Below, piece by piece: positions 24,600 through 36,800 of a stretch of 64,000 bases of DNA. Below the pieces are notes generated by a model. The model saw nothing but the letters and a program-made list of their open reading frames with translations. It was not told the DNA's origin and ran no database searches. The stretch lies in assembly GCA_038501785.1 (NCBI GenBank), contig JBAMJR010000031.1, forward strand, positions 15,035,501 to 15,099,500. The letters run 5' to 3'. The position numbers were made by a program, and so were the translations under genes. Position 1 is the first letter of the stretch, and every line of letters begins with the position of its first letter. This stretch comes from Myoxocephalus aenaeus (taxonomy: Eukaryota; Chordata; Actinopteri; Perciformes; Cottidae).

Positions 24600-25690
24600 G
24601 AGAGAGGAGGGGAAAGTGCCTTTTGAAACTGTGGAGCATGGAGAAAGGCAGAGGGGGATTTGTATTGTGAAAGGCCTGAGAGGAGCGGGGTGGGGCACTT
24701 TGACAAGCTCCTTTGTGAGCAGAGGAATCACAAATTAATTGCAGCGCAGGGCGGCTGCCTTCGCTGTCAATGTTGGCTTTGAGTTTGCAGTGCCAGGTGA
24801 AATACCACAGGCTTGGATTCAACAACTAAATACTTATCTCCGGTATTGTTCTCGGAGAGTGAGCGCTGAGTCCGGAGTGAAAAGATGAAGGCTGATGTAT
24901 CTGATCCCGTTCGTCTGTCGCTACCTCGGTAATGGCTTAAGCCTCGAAACCTGTCAAATAGCACGGGGTTGACAAAACATACATCATCTCCTTACACACT
25001 GTTAACTCCGATAAGAATGGTGTGCATTACAGCAAGTGATAACCTGTATGAATACCTAATGCTAATACACGATGCGGTGTGAGTGTGTGCGTTTAGGAAT
25101 CATCAAAGTGACACTTTTGATATTCTTTTCTGTTCACTTTTTAATCTACGTGGAACATGAACATCACGAAGAAAGCATGGATATAAATAAAATTAAAGGT
25201 GATGCAATCAGAAATTAAAAAAAAAGTTCAATACATCCAATATATGCAAAAGGAAATCAAAGTGAAGTTTAAGAATCTATGACATTTGGAGGTTTTAAAT
25301 AGGGAAAAGAGAACTGATAAAAACACTACAGACAGAGACAAACACAGCCAGACAGACGGAGAGCAGAAACCTGTTCAGTACACAGACAGACAAAAGGGAG
25401 CAGAGTTCACATAGAGGTCACAGAAATAATATAACAGCGCCATATATTGTTTCTGTCAAGACGTCAAACAGAAGATGCCAGACATTTCCAGGCTGATGTA
25501 CTTTCTGTCTGCTGGTTGTCCACTTTCTTACAGTTTCCACTCTCTTGATAGCTTTTGTCAAACATTTAAGTTTGCTTTATGAAATAAGCTCAGGCCAAGA
25601 AGTGTCATTATACATATTTCATGAGGTACCTTCTGAAATATGTTTTTTACATGGTTACTGAAAAATTCAGACTTAAAACTCTTTGAGGAA
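24600..25690. other. Non-coding DNA, nothing recognised
   Basis: No exons or terminal repeats were seen. A purine-rich 'acagacagagacaaacacag' patch lies near 25,330-25,390. Confidence 0.4.
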
Positions 25691-25699
25691 TTTCTTGCC

Positions 25700-25930
25700 A
25701 AGAATCAATTGAGAAGATCGATGTTACTCTCGCATCAGTGCGATGAATAATGAAATGGAGCCAGCAGCCGCTTAGCTTAGCTTAGCTTAGCTTAGCTTAG
25801 CTTAGCTTAGCACAAATACAGGAATCAAGGGTTAAACATGCGGCAAGCATGGCTCGGTTCAAAGATAACAAAATCCACCCTCCCAGCAACCGCAAAGCTC
25901 TCTGATTAATATGTTATATGTTACATCTAA
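25700..25930 (+). repeat. GCTTA-containing dispersed fish repeat (copy 2)
   Basis: The words gagaagatcgatgttactctc, ggagccagcagccgcttagc, nine or so GCTTA pentamers, and then ggttcaaagataacaaaatccacc appear in order. Copy 1 at 13,592 has the left words and the same pentamer junction. I recall the consensus as a widespread teleost repeat, but cannot check the family name. Confidence 0.7.
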
Positions 25931-27110
25931 GACTGAGAGTTCATTTGCATCGTTGCAAAATAAATACTTGAAACATGCAAAAACTTAATAGTAATATAAT
26001 AACTCATAATAAAGCATGACTTTTATGAATTCCCATTCCTGATTTTCTGGAAGTTCAGTTAAAACTTGGATTAAATTTGCATAGAAACGTGGTTTGAGAT
26101 GTCTGTGAGCAAAACAAGTCCAATAGAGGACCAAACTATGAATTCAGAATAAACCCATTTAATATTAACGTGAACCGTTTCAATAAGGTTAAGTGGTGAC
26201 ATTTCATGGGAGGTAGAAGAACTAGTGATGAAGACTAGTCTGAAGACGGGAAAAAAAATCTTCTTTTTCTCAGAGCAGATCTTTAAACATGTTGATCTTT
26301 GGCTTTTGACACCTAACATCCAAACCACTGCAAGTCACATTTTGACCAAACAGAAGCAGCTGCCTATTTGAATTGTAGAAGAACTGTGAATTCCTTCTAT
26401 AATGGCATTATTTTGGGGTTGATTCATGGTTCTAATATGACTAAATGTGTCCAATCTATAATTAAAGAGAACATTTTATGAGTGGCAACAAGCAATTAGC
26501 CCCAGCATGCCACACATACCGTAATAAATCACCCCTAAAGCTTCTTGTATCGTCATTCTGCACCAATTCAAAGCACCGCATTCATGCATTTTCTCCTTTA
26601 ACACTGCTCACATTCCTTTTTTACAAAACGCAGATAGACATATTGCGCCCGTCTTTACATCTTAACACCACTAACCCCACTCCTGTGGATGTGGTGAAGA
26701 TGAAGTGGTCTTAACAGCTCACAGATGCTCGCCCTGCGCTGACGGTGGGCAGGTATTCGTGGGTTGAGCCCTCTGAGCTGCAGCGATTCACTGTGACAAG
26801 TTCAAAACACATGCTGGCGTTGCACTTTCGGCTACAAGTTGAAAGGGTTGGAAACACATTTGGGGTGAAAAAAGAGCCAAACTAACCATTCGGCCCTGTT
26901 TTGTCCGTTTCACCCGATTCCAACGGGCGGTGAGAGACGAGACAATGGAGGTGTTTCAAAAGCAGTTAATTTGTTGCAGTTCACCACATTCTTCATTTGC
27001 CGATCAAACGGTTTCGGGCAGAACTGGGATGTCTTTGTTGATGAAGTGTTTGGGTCTGTGGGTGGCACTGAACATTAAAAACAAATGTTGGCGGAGTTGA
27101 CTCATGTCTT
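25930..27110. other. Non-coding DNA, nothing recognised
   Basis: AT-rich unique sequence without tandem repeats or recognisable exons. Confidence 0.4.
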
Positions 27111-27163
27111 TGTGATTGAGGCCTCAAACAAATTGGAGCAGCTATGAGAAACAAATCCTTCCT

Positions 27164-27210
<47 letters not shown>

Positions 27211-27320
27211 TAGACAGCCTGTATGTAAGAAGTGGACGCAGTTACCATGATGTCAGCCATCGGTTTGTGGACGTGTCGCTTTAAAGCTTTTTGGCCGTCG
27301 CCATCTTGGTTTTTCTGCAC
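27110..27320 (+). repeat. Possible dispersed repeat with internal (TA)n
   Basis: 'gaggcctcaaac' and 'cgctttaaagctttttggccgtcgccatcttgg' are words I associate with a common fish repeat. A TA microsatellite (27,166-27,206) splits it. No second full copy is visible here. Confidence 0.35.
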
Positions 27321-29595
27321 TTAGCTGTCGTGGATGAAACATTCATAATGTACAGAGTAATACTTGACACCCTATCAACAGTTTCATGAAGCTGGTCATT
27401 GGGGGAAAACATATGTTTGGACCACAGGAGGACAAACAAGACTCTATTGTGATCTACCTCTTTTAAAACATTCGTGGTTTAGACAAGGAGGCTGCTGATG
27501 CAAACCGTGCACAAACTTTTGAAACACACCACTGTTTCTGCCGTAAAAAAAACGCACACCTTGAACAGGCGAATGCAGAATGATTTGCCGTCTCTGTGGA
27601 GAGCTCCCAAGTTGTATGAGCAAATGTTCGACAAACGTAGAAGTGACAGAGTCCTCAATGACGCTTGACCACTGGGAGCAAGTGTGATGTCGTTACAGAG
27701 CCACGCAGGGAGGAGGTTCACTTCTTGTTTCCTCCGGACAGTCAGCTTTCTTTCAACGTTTCCATGATTGTTCCCTAACTAAACGACCAGATATTACTTT
27801 AACCATGACGACGTAGTTACCTGCCTTTCAACTCAACCATTTATTGCAAATTTTGTAACTGACCAACGTAGCCTTGTCCAACGTTTTCTTTTTACAATAG
27901 TACTTTCTTTTTGTTTCCCTTGTGTTCAAGCATTCAAGAATGGCTGTTAATAATACATGATCATTAAATCACTAATTACTCAGAAACAAAACAATATATG
28001 TTACTATAAATAGTTAAAAAAGAATGGCATTCAGTTCATGTAGTTTGTGTTCATACTGAAGAAAACTGCATATTTACACATTTACATATTATATAAAAAA
28101 AATTATAAAAACAAAAATGTTTCTGCCTTATTTTTACCCAACGTATCCTCAGAAAAAGTTACATACATGCATACAGTCTTTTCAAAATAAACTTCCTTCT
28201 TCACAGGAAACAAAGTTAAGTTCAGGCAACAAAACTACTTAGATTGTGGTTTGGGTTCAAATAACTATGGATGTGCCGTTACGGAAATACGCAAATTATG
28301 TAATAAATAAATCAACGTTGACTTCTCGTTTCACGCGAATCCGTGGTATATCTACAAATTATGACGCAATCTTTTTTTGCAAGGTTTAACACTAACAGCC
28401 TGATTTATACTAAACCTGAGCCGTAGCAAATAAGACAACTTTAATTTAGAGGACGATAGCAAAGCAAAGTTGAATCCAAACTGTTGCAGATCTTCTGTCA
28501 GAATGCTAAACAGTAGGCTATGTGTGCAGAGTGCTTACATATCATCTGCTGATAATCCACATCTGTCCTTGAGTATACTCTGTCATCAGATATTATCAGG
28601 CAGGGCCATCCCTGATCATCAGGAGCTGCTGCTCTGTGGCCACCAGATGTCGGGCAGGTTGTAATATTAAACAGCGTGCTTTAACAATGAATGGCAGAAC
28701 ACCTGCAACAAAAGTAACTACAAAGAGACTTCCTCTGACAGCATTTCCTCTCCTCTCGGCCTCCTGCGTGACCCCGGCACCATCTTGGAAAAAGATCTCA
28801 GCGGCTCGTTGCTCTGGACCAGACGCCGGTTCCCCCGAGAGAGAGAGAGAGCTCAAATGCAGCTCACGCAAATTGAACACCGGCAGGCAGAAATTGAGGG
28901 TGGAGTGATGGAGGACGGGGTGATGGAGGACGGGGATGGGTGGAGGGGTGTGTGCACGGCACACCTGCCCGTAAATCTTGCAGACGTTTTCCTTTCGCGA
29001 GAAGCACTTGAAGAGAGAAATAACAAACACCGGTCAGAGGGCGGGGGCATAAAGCAGGGAGAGAGTGAGAGCAGTTAGACAAGAACAATGTTTAGGAAAT
29101 CCTTTACTGAGACGACACAACAGCCGGGAACCAAACTGGAAACCTCTGAGATCCAAAAATCAACCACGCAGACAAGAAACGTCTGCGTTCTTTTCCTCAA
29201 CAGTCTGTCTGAATGTGGATCGCTCTCGTCATGTTACCCAATAACTTTTAAAGGATGAATAACAGATCAATAACATGAGAATGCCAAAGGAACAATATAA
29301 ATACATATTATCTTATAAGCTACTTAAAATAAGCTACTAGTGTTATTATCACTCCTCCTTTTGCGATGAAAAAGCAGCCTACTGTTATAGGCTACTCTAG
29401 ATCTTTTTTACGGAGGACATTTTGACATCTCAGGAATCAAAAGTATAGGCTATATAATATTGTTGTTGCTCACTGAGTTGTATATATTTTGATCTATAAA
29501 TAACATCTATGCTTTTCCTACTATGACAAGCCCAAAAGCAGTGAAAAAGGAGTAGTTTTTCTTTCGTAGTCTCACAGACTAACTAGCAATACAGC
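27320..29595. other. Non-coding DNA, nothing firmly recognised
   Basis: About 2.3 kb with open frames up to 144 codons that lack protein-like composition. It includes an exact 15-base tandem pair at 28,905-28,934 and AT-rich sequence at 27,950-28,450. Confidence 0.4.
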
Positions 29596-29600
29596 GTTTT

Positions 29601-29640
29601 ACAGTTTTTTTTGATTGCTTACAGTTTTTTTTGATTGCTT
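29601..29640. repeat. Tandemly duplicated left terminal inverted repeat
   Basis: Two exact 20-base copies lie end to end. The right end of the element has only one such copy (31,497-31,515). Confidence 0.95.
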
Positions 29641-31514
29641 AAGCACGATTTTCAAAACAGGGCCCATGTTTTCAAAACACTACACACAATTAGCACAACC
29701 ACACACACAATTAGCAAAACACTACAGATCCTTTGCAAAATTAAACACTCTTGTAAAAACTATACACTTCTTTTTAAAAACCACACTTTGTTACCATATG
29801 AAACACACACGTTTCACATTACTATACTCTGTTTGCACGAGTTACACTCTGCTGTGATAAACCTAAAACACTTTTAGCACTTCTACTTCCCTATGATTAG
29901 AGTAGGCTACTATCAACAAAGTACAAATATAATGTAAATTCACCAAACACTACACAAGACCAATGTTGCAGACTGAAGAAACTCATTTATTTCTCAACAC
30001 GCCCAAAATGTTGACATGGAGATTCATAATACTGTAACCAAACATCACTTTACGTATTGTAAGTAAAAAAAATAAAAATAAAAATAAAAACTAGACATTG
30101 TCTCTTCGCCTAGCTGGATCTGGCCAGAGAATTTCATCAACATCGCAGGCAATGTTGTCATTAGCAAGACACCTTGGAAAGAAACGTCTTGAATGACGAA
30201 TCCATCCTTGCATTGCTGCTACCTCCATCTGGTCACAGGCCTCCTCCATGGCTTGGATGAGGGGTACCTCAGCCTGGAGACGGAGATCATATACCTTCCA
30301 CCGCCATGCCGAGAAAAACTCTTCTATAGGGTTGAGGAATGGAGAGTATGGTGGAAGATATAGGACGGTGAAATGTGGATGTTGCTGAAACCAGTTCTGA
30401 ACCAGAGCAGAGCGGTGGAAAGACACAGAGATTGTCCCAGACAACAATGTATTGCATATGATCGATTTGATTTGCTGCTGTTATGTTGTGCAATTGGTCC
30501 AAGAATGTAAGTATGAGTGCTGTGTTGTAAGGGCCAATATGGGCATGGCGGTGGAGGACCCCATTCTGTGTAATGGCTGCACAGAGTGTTATATTACCCC
30601 CACGTTGCCCTGGGACATTGACTATAGCCCTGTGGCCAATGATGTTTCTTCCCCTCCTTCGTGTTCTCGTCAGGTTGAACCCAGCCTCATCTACGTAAAT
30701 GAACTCATGCTGGATCTCCTCTCCATCCATTCGTAAAACTCTCTGAAAAACAGTGTCAGGCAAGATTGTGTAGTTCAGTGTAGATCTAGTATACATATTA
30801 CAGTACAGTAAAAGATTATGAGATAGTATGCAAGATCACACTGCTAAAGTGAATACATACCTCTGCATAATCATGCTGCAGTCGTTTCACCCTTTCGGAA
30901 TTGCACTCGAAAGGCACTCGATAAATTTGCTTCATTTGAATATGTTTTTTTTTTAGGATGCGTGCCAGTGTTGATGTTGAGACCTGATGGATATCGTTGA
31001 AAATGGCGTGGTTATTGACAATGTTAGCTTGGAGCTGCTTGAGTGTTATAGCATTGTTGGCCAAAACCATGTTTACTCGTCCTCCTCGTCCTCCTCGTTC
31101 TCCTCCTCGTCTTACTCTTTCTCTGACTCTTTCCATTGTGCTTGAAGACCGATGAACTCACCTGCTGCTTTTTATAGTGCTTATACACCTGATTGGTGTG
31201 TCTACAATTAAGCAAACGAGTGTTTGCACACCTGATGACTGTGTTGAACCAATTGGTTGGACGGTGTGGTAATGTGACAGTCAGTGCTTTGGTATTGCAA
31301 GGACGTGACTTCATGATAGATTTTTGTGTGTAATGTATGTTAAGTGTGTTTAGTGTTTTGCAAATCACTGTGTGTAGAGTTTTGCAACAAGTGTGAGGTT
31401 GACAATGTGCTTATAGTTGTGCAAATATGGGCTGATGTTTTGCTTCTTGAGTGTAAGGTTTTGCTAATAGTGTACTACTTTTAATTTTAGTATGTAAGCA
31501 ATCCAAAAAAACTG
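29602..31514 (-). mobile_element. Tc1/mariner-superfamily (IS630-like) DNA transposon, intron-containing, inactivated
   Basis: The left end carries the terminal repeat ACAGTTTTTTTTGATTGCTT twice in direct tandem (29,601-29,620 and 29,621-29,640). The right end (31,497-31,515) is its inverted counterpart with one or two differences. A TA dinucleotide sits at both outer borders (29,600-29,601 and 31,515-31,516), as expected for Tc1/mariner insertion. The transposase is encoded on the minus strand at 30,091-31,136. Long non-coding subterminal regions of about 450 and 360 bases flank it, rich in ACACAATTAGCA and TTTTGCAAA-type motifs in opposite orientations at the two ends. The total of about 1.9 kb fits an originally autonomous element. 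Confidence 0.88.
30091..31136 (-). pseudogene. IS630/Tc1-type DDE transposase, one intron, frameshifted
   Basis: Exon 1 (31,136-30,861) encodes the end of the DNA-binding region (VNMVLANNAITLKQLQANI, LARILKKKHIQMKQIYRVPF). A 118-base intron with GT-AG borders (30,860-30,743) separates it from exon 2 (30,742-30,091). The spliced junction reads HDYAE/RVLRMDGE. Exon 2 carries the DDE catalytic triad: the first Asp in IYVDEAGFN, the second in YIVVWDN, and Glu in SPFLNPIEEFF. It ends in a conserved WIRHSRRFFPRC tail. A four-base insertion (AGAG on the plus strand, 30,427-30,430) just after WDN breaks the frame. The N-terminus is also short: the Arg/Gly-rich leader runs directly into VNMVLANN, where related proteins as I remember them have a longer helix-turn-helix region. 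An internal deletion is therefore likely. The copy is dead. Confidence 0.85.
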
Positions 31515-31519
31515 TAATA

Positions 31520-32052
31520 CAATAAACTGTGTGAACTTATTGTTTGTGGCAGAGAGAACTAGGTTGTTAACTGTCAGTTAATTAAGACTATTAAATAGAA
31601 AGTAATAAGTACAAGTTGAAGAAAGAACAACAACAAAACTGACTGAGGAGGAAAATGTGGAAAGTGTTCTTTCAGCTGCTAATATAACAATTTTCTATAT
31701 GCTTACTGTGATAAAAACTATGTGGAGCTGTTAATGTGGAAAAATACAATTCCTACACAAGTAGCGACAGATCTAATGTGCTAAATGTTAAGTTTAAACA
31801 TAAGCACATTCGCCAGTATCATAATAAATATGGCCTCTTTATTATTTTCGATGCAGGCTGACTTCCCTGTTTAAACATTCACTCCATCATCTGACTCAGT
31901 AATAAAAATAAGTGCACCACAATGTAAGCATTGGTTATTCAAATGAGACACTCCGATGACACAGGCAGAAAGCAAACAGCTCGCTGCCAAATGTGGCTCA
32001 TGTAAAACTAATTATAACACTCCTTTTGTTTGCACACACCTGTGGATGGCAA

Positions 32053-32145
<93 letters not shown>

Positions 32146-33180
32146 TCAATGTGTGTGTATGTGTATAAGTGTGTGTCGGATGCTTGACAGTACAACTTAA
32201 ACAAAAAACAGACAGTCTTTGCCAAGCTCCATCATTCAATACACATATCATATAATAGTTCAAGGTTGTAAAACAATATTATTTCATAATCTATATGAAT
32301 CTATATTCTAATCTAAACACATGTAGCAAAAACAAATGCAAGCAATCCAACTATAACTGTCCAATTAGATGTTTGTATGCCTAGTTTTTTTTATATTAAA
32401 AAATATGAACTAGTAAATACAACTAATTAACTAGTTTTCTCATCGTGTAAACATTGGTAGCCCTGCAAGCTACACTCCAACTGTTTCTTCCAAAAGGTCA
32501 AAACCAGGCAAAACCATTTGGAAGCACTTTTTAAACCTCAGCCGTGTTTTCTAAAGAATTCCAAAAGGTTTGCATACCTATACTAAATCCAGATTATCTC
32601 CTCAATCAGAAGGGTTATTTAAAAAGGTATACTATACAGAAAGCATCTGTGAGATTACTTAAGAAGTGTATATAGCAGTATATGTGTTACTGGTTTATTG
32701 GTTGATGATAGAACACAGGAAAAAAATAAAACATTTAAAATATTAAAAAAGTAAAGACTTCCAGGATACATTTTTACTTTCAAATATGGTTGCTTTTTTT
32801 CTACTATAAAATAGCACAATATATTAAGAGTAATTCTGCAAAGTTTGACTTTGATTAAGTGAAGTAAAATATGTGTAGTCATTAATTTAGTACAGAAGTT
32901 TAGCCGAATCTCCAAAATTGACCATCTATCTTTAGTTTGTGATATTGCCATAATCCAGAACACTGGCAGAGTTGAACATTTTTAGGGTAACGTAACATCT
33001 TGACATGTGTCAAGAGGTTCCGTCTGAGGTTACCACAGACGGATGTATCCAGTCATTTTTCACAATAAAACATCTTTCCGGCCTTGATTTTTTTTTTTTC
33101 ATTCGTTCTTTCTGTGCGGAATGAGCATACTTATAACCACATTCTCAAAATTCTGACCCTTTGCTTTTTTATTAAAAGCA
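31520..33180. other. Non-coding DNA with long (GT)n
   Basis: Apart from the GT microsatellite at 32,056-32,145, this is AT-rich unique sequence with no exon-like structure. Confidence 0.4.
32056..32145 (+). repeat. (GT)n microsatellite, about 45 units
   Basis: An uninterrupted GT run followed by interrupted GT-rich sequence to about 32,178. Confidence 0.95.
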
Positions 33181-33390
33181 TGTACTTGTACTTTTACTTT
33201 CAATACTTAAGTACATTTTATATCAGAAAAATACTTTTGATACTGAAGTACAGAAAATATTAGATACTTTAAGACTTTTACTCAAGTAGTATTTTAATAG
33301 GTGACTTTTACTTTTACTGGAGTAATTTTCCAGTAAGGTATCTTTACTTTTACTCAAGTGCGGCTTTTGGGTACTTTATACACCACTGCA
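33180..33390 (+). repeat. AGTACTT-rich dispersed repeat (copy D)
   Basis: Dense TACTTTTACTTT, ACTCAAGTAG and ACTTTTACTCAAGTG words, ending gggtactttatacaccactgca. The terminal words resemble the ends of non-autonomous hAT elements that I know from fish. This is a family-level inference only. Confidence 0.65.
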
Positions 33391-33527
33391 AACACAGCAG
33401 GCAGAAATGTTACACTATTAGTTGTAACATTTATATTACATACAGGATGTTCGGCTCATAACAGTGTGGAAATTGTATTGTCCTGTATACCTTCACTCAG
33501 TCTTCCTCCTGGCTGAGCCTGCTGTTA

Positions 33528-33639
<112 letters not shown>

Positions 33640-34480
33640 GTTTTTTCATAGAGCATTTTGACAATAAGGAAAGAACCAGAGATCAAAATGAATTTGCATT
33701 TTACGCTTATTAAGTGTTTTCAGAACTATGTATATAAAATATATATTTTAAAAGCAAGACTGCAATTGTTCAGTCTACAAAGTGTCAAACATCAATGTAA
33801 ATTACCCATTTAAAGCTGCCTTCCCAATAAACAATATATGCATTTTATAATTTTGGAAAGCATGCTTTCCATAAGTAATAATCAAAATGATTGTGCTGTG
33901 AACTAAAAAAAAACAATTACCCCATTCATCGCTGTCTAAATTCCAATAAAGTAGTAAGAAAGTCAGTAAAGTTTAATTTGATTACAGATGCAAATTAGCT
34001 CAAAGCTGAGTGCATGAAATTGTGACATTTATGCTTTGAACTGTACTTGGTCCCTTTCGGATAACATTTATAAATAATAAATTAGAAAGTCCCAGTTGAG
34101 ATAAAGCTTTTTCTCTGCATGAGTGACCTGAGAATAAATTACAGTATATACAAGATAACAAAAATAAGAGTTTGTATGTAACATTTAAAGCGATAGAAAT
34201 GACCTTCTATTGCTAAAATATTGAGTACTTTAACAAATTATTGTTTCTCTACTGGGTTTATTATTTATATATTAAAATATCAACAAAGAAAGATCAGTAT
34301 TTTTTTAATTTCTTGGTACTTTCAATTTGGATGTATCTTGAGTCAGGACATATTTATTTAATTTTGTCTTTCCAAAGACAACCGAAGAGGGGGATTTATC
34401 AAAGAAAAAGTGGGAAGAAGGATGAATTCAAGGGGCCATCTTTGCACCTGTCAATGAGTGATCCATTGTTCGGCCCGTCC
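33640..34480. other. AT-rich non-coding DNA, nothing recognised
   Basis: No tandem repeats, transposon ends or exons were seen. Confidence 0.4.
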
Positions 34481-34489
34481 ATTTAAAAA

Positions 34490-34890
34490 CCTGTGGGCTT
34501 TGAATAAAATGTCACGCCAGTGGTTCACCGGAGCCTTTTTTACGGATGGTTTCAAGGTGAATGGAAGCCACAACCACTAGTCCTTTCACTGCCAAATGAA
34601 TGCGGCCAAGCTCTTTCCTGGCTCGGTGAATTTGAAGGGGGCGGCAGCTTTAACCGCAAAGTTAATTAGGTATGTTTATTTGGGTAAAATTTACATTCAG
34701 GAACCCTGTGCACATCCTTTATGGAGACGTATAAGAAAGGGCAGAGTTGTTGAGTAGGGGAAGTCAAGATCAAAGTTTAAATGTGGGGCTTTGTTTATTG
34801 ATATGTGAGGTATTCAAATGATGGGCAGTCAGGCCGGAGTGCTTTGAATGTCTTACAAGGTCATTCAAGTGTCATCGCCTATATAGATAG
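34490..34890. promoter_or_regulatory. Candidate conserved non-coding element (tentative)
   Basis: About 400 bases of repeat-free, complex sequence stand out from the AT-rich repetitive surroundings. They contain motifs such as AGATCAAAG and CTTTGAA (TCF/LEF-like), CACAACCAC (Runx-like) and TTAATTA (homeodomain-like). By-eye motif matches are common by chance. The call rests mainly on composition and on a position 2-4 kb upstream of smarca2. Confidence 0.25.
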
Positions 34891-35820
34891 ATGCCTCGTT
34901 TTTTTCTATGAGCTGTTAAATACATTCCCTACATACAGTATATGTTCTCCCCACTGAAGCTGAAGCCAGTACTTGTGTGTTCCACACAGCACGTACAGCA
35001 GTTTGTTGAAGATAGAGTCAAATAGATATTCATTTCCATGTGTGATTTTAAGAAGAGTTAGATCAAGAAACATTTTGAATATTGACATATTTCAGTCCTA
35101 AAACAGGTTCTAGTTCTAATATTTATTCTAATCTATTTGGATAAGATACACTTGATGTAAATGCAGACAAATTATGAACTGTACAATGAAGAACAAATAT
35201 TCGCTCAGTCGAGCTGAAGCAAACAAACGCCCAGTACAAACAGCTTTATTTTTTCATAATGAAAACAAAGTTTCTGATATCAGAAAGATGCAAATGTAGC
35301 TTGACTAAAACCTGTGTGTCATTTGCGTGGCTTGCCTTTGAAACGCCACGTTGCTGTCATCATACTTACTAAGTTAGTGTACGTAAATGAGGGCCAGCAG
35401 TCCATCACTCTGGACTTATCATGTTTGTTTAGAGCTCTGACATCTGTGGGAATTCATTCCCTGCCAGGTGCTACAGCACAGAGCTGCGGAGGCCAGTTTA
35501 TTGAGGCACCTGCTGGTCACTGCTGCCATCTTGTGTTCCCTTTAAGGACCGCTCAGAGGAGCGTGGACGTTTCAGAACATTTTAACCTCTAAAATAAATA
35601 GTTCCCCAAGTATAGCTTGTAACGTAGAAACGTGTTAGAAAAGTGCACTGTCCAAACACTATCACATAGTTGTTTTTAAACATATGAAAACATCCAAATA
35701 TATAATCTATATCTCTGTGGGCCACTGCGAGTCAGATTTATTTGATTAATCATTTGATTTATGACTTTACATTCTATTTTTGACACTAATTGCGGTGCTT
35801 CATGTCACGACCATACTTAT
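34890..35820. other. Non-coding DNA, nothing recognised
   Basis: Unique sequence up to the start of the LINE tail at 35,820. Confidence 0.4.
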
Positions 35821-36085
35821 ATATTTGTAGCAATGCATAGTGGACTTTAAACGCTGAGCAATACTTTATACATTGACTGTGCAATACTGTCATCACATTT
35901 TTGTGCCTTATTTTTGTGCAATACTACTACTATATTTTGTGCCTTATTTTTATTTATCTTTTACTTTTTTATTATAATTTATGTGTGTTAGGAGGACCCA
36001 GCAAAATAAGCTTTTCATTGTACAGAGTGACTGTCTGTTATCTGTGCATATGACATAAAAAATATCTTGAATCTCTTGAATCTTG
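35820..36085 (+). mobile_element. 3' end fragment of a LINE
   Basis: The stretch has the pattern of a LINE 3' untranslated region. Repeated 'tttttgtgcaatac' and 'ttttgtgcctta' words are followed by ttttcattgtacagagtgac and a 'gcatatgacataaa' poly-A-signal-like end. The terminal short repeats are CTTGAAT-type (36,064-36,088). No coding part remains, which indicates severe 5' truncation. Confidence 0.65.
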
Positions 36086-36104
36086 AATGTCTAACAAACC
36101 AGGG

Positions 36105-36480
36105 TGGCAAAAGTAAAGTATCAATACTACAAGGCAAAGATACACGTCAAGATCATCATTTTGCTTAAGTAAAAGTGCAGGAGTATTAGTAGCAATATGT
36201 ACTAAATGCACCCCTGTCCCTCAGCATCTTATTATTGGACTATTTGAGGTGCTACTTCATATACAGTTGAGTTGTTTAATGATTAAACAACTCAATAGAT
36301 TAAACATTAAACATTAATCTATACAAATACATCATATTTTATACACAAGATTGCAGTCCACAAAGTACCTGGTAACTACAGGTGTAAAAAAACTGTAGTG
36401 GTGCAGAAAGTACATACATGTCGTGGGGTAAAACTACTCAAAAGTACAAATACCTCAAAATGAATGGTACTTCGTCGCCT
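36105..36480 (-). repeat. AGTACTT-rich dispersed repeat (copy E)
   Basis: 'gcaaaagtaaagtatcaatac', 'gcttaagtaaaagtgcaggagta' and 'ctcaaaagtacaaatacctc' show the complementary orientation of the family. It includes a 13-bp perfect stem with a TGA loop at 36,267-36,295. Confidence 0.55.
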
Positions 36481-36689
36481 ATATCTACCGAAATAAATAT
36501 GATTTTGAAGAGCACTACAGATCAAAACCTATGTCCCATTTGCACTGGTGCTTATAACAGTATTACACACACGTTATTACATTATTATTATTATAATGTC
36601 ATCATGGTCGACAATATCTCCAAGTGTGTAGTAAACTGTGCATCGTCTTGTTTGCAATCATGGCCACTCTACCAGAAAGTAACAGTAAC

Positions 36690-36800
36690 GTTTATAGGCC
36701 AGATACACGCCCAAGAAAAAAACCCACCTATGATTGACGTGAGATCCAGCCAATCACTGCGGAGGGAGGGTGGGATTTCCGGTGACATTGACAAATCATC
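36690..36800 (+). promoter_or_regulatory. Candidate smarca2 promoter
   Basis: Just upstream of the proposed first exon are a CRE-like TGACGTGA (36,736-36,743), a CCAAT box in AGCCAATCA (36,748-36,756) and a kB-like GGGATTTCC (36,772-36,780). There is no convincing TATA box. CCAAT plus CRE without TATA is common for housekeeping chromatin genes. The CRE- and CCAAT-type sites are what I see. Their use is inferred. Confidence 0.4.
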
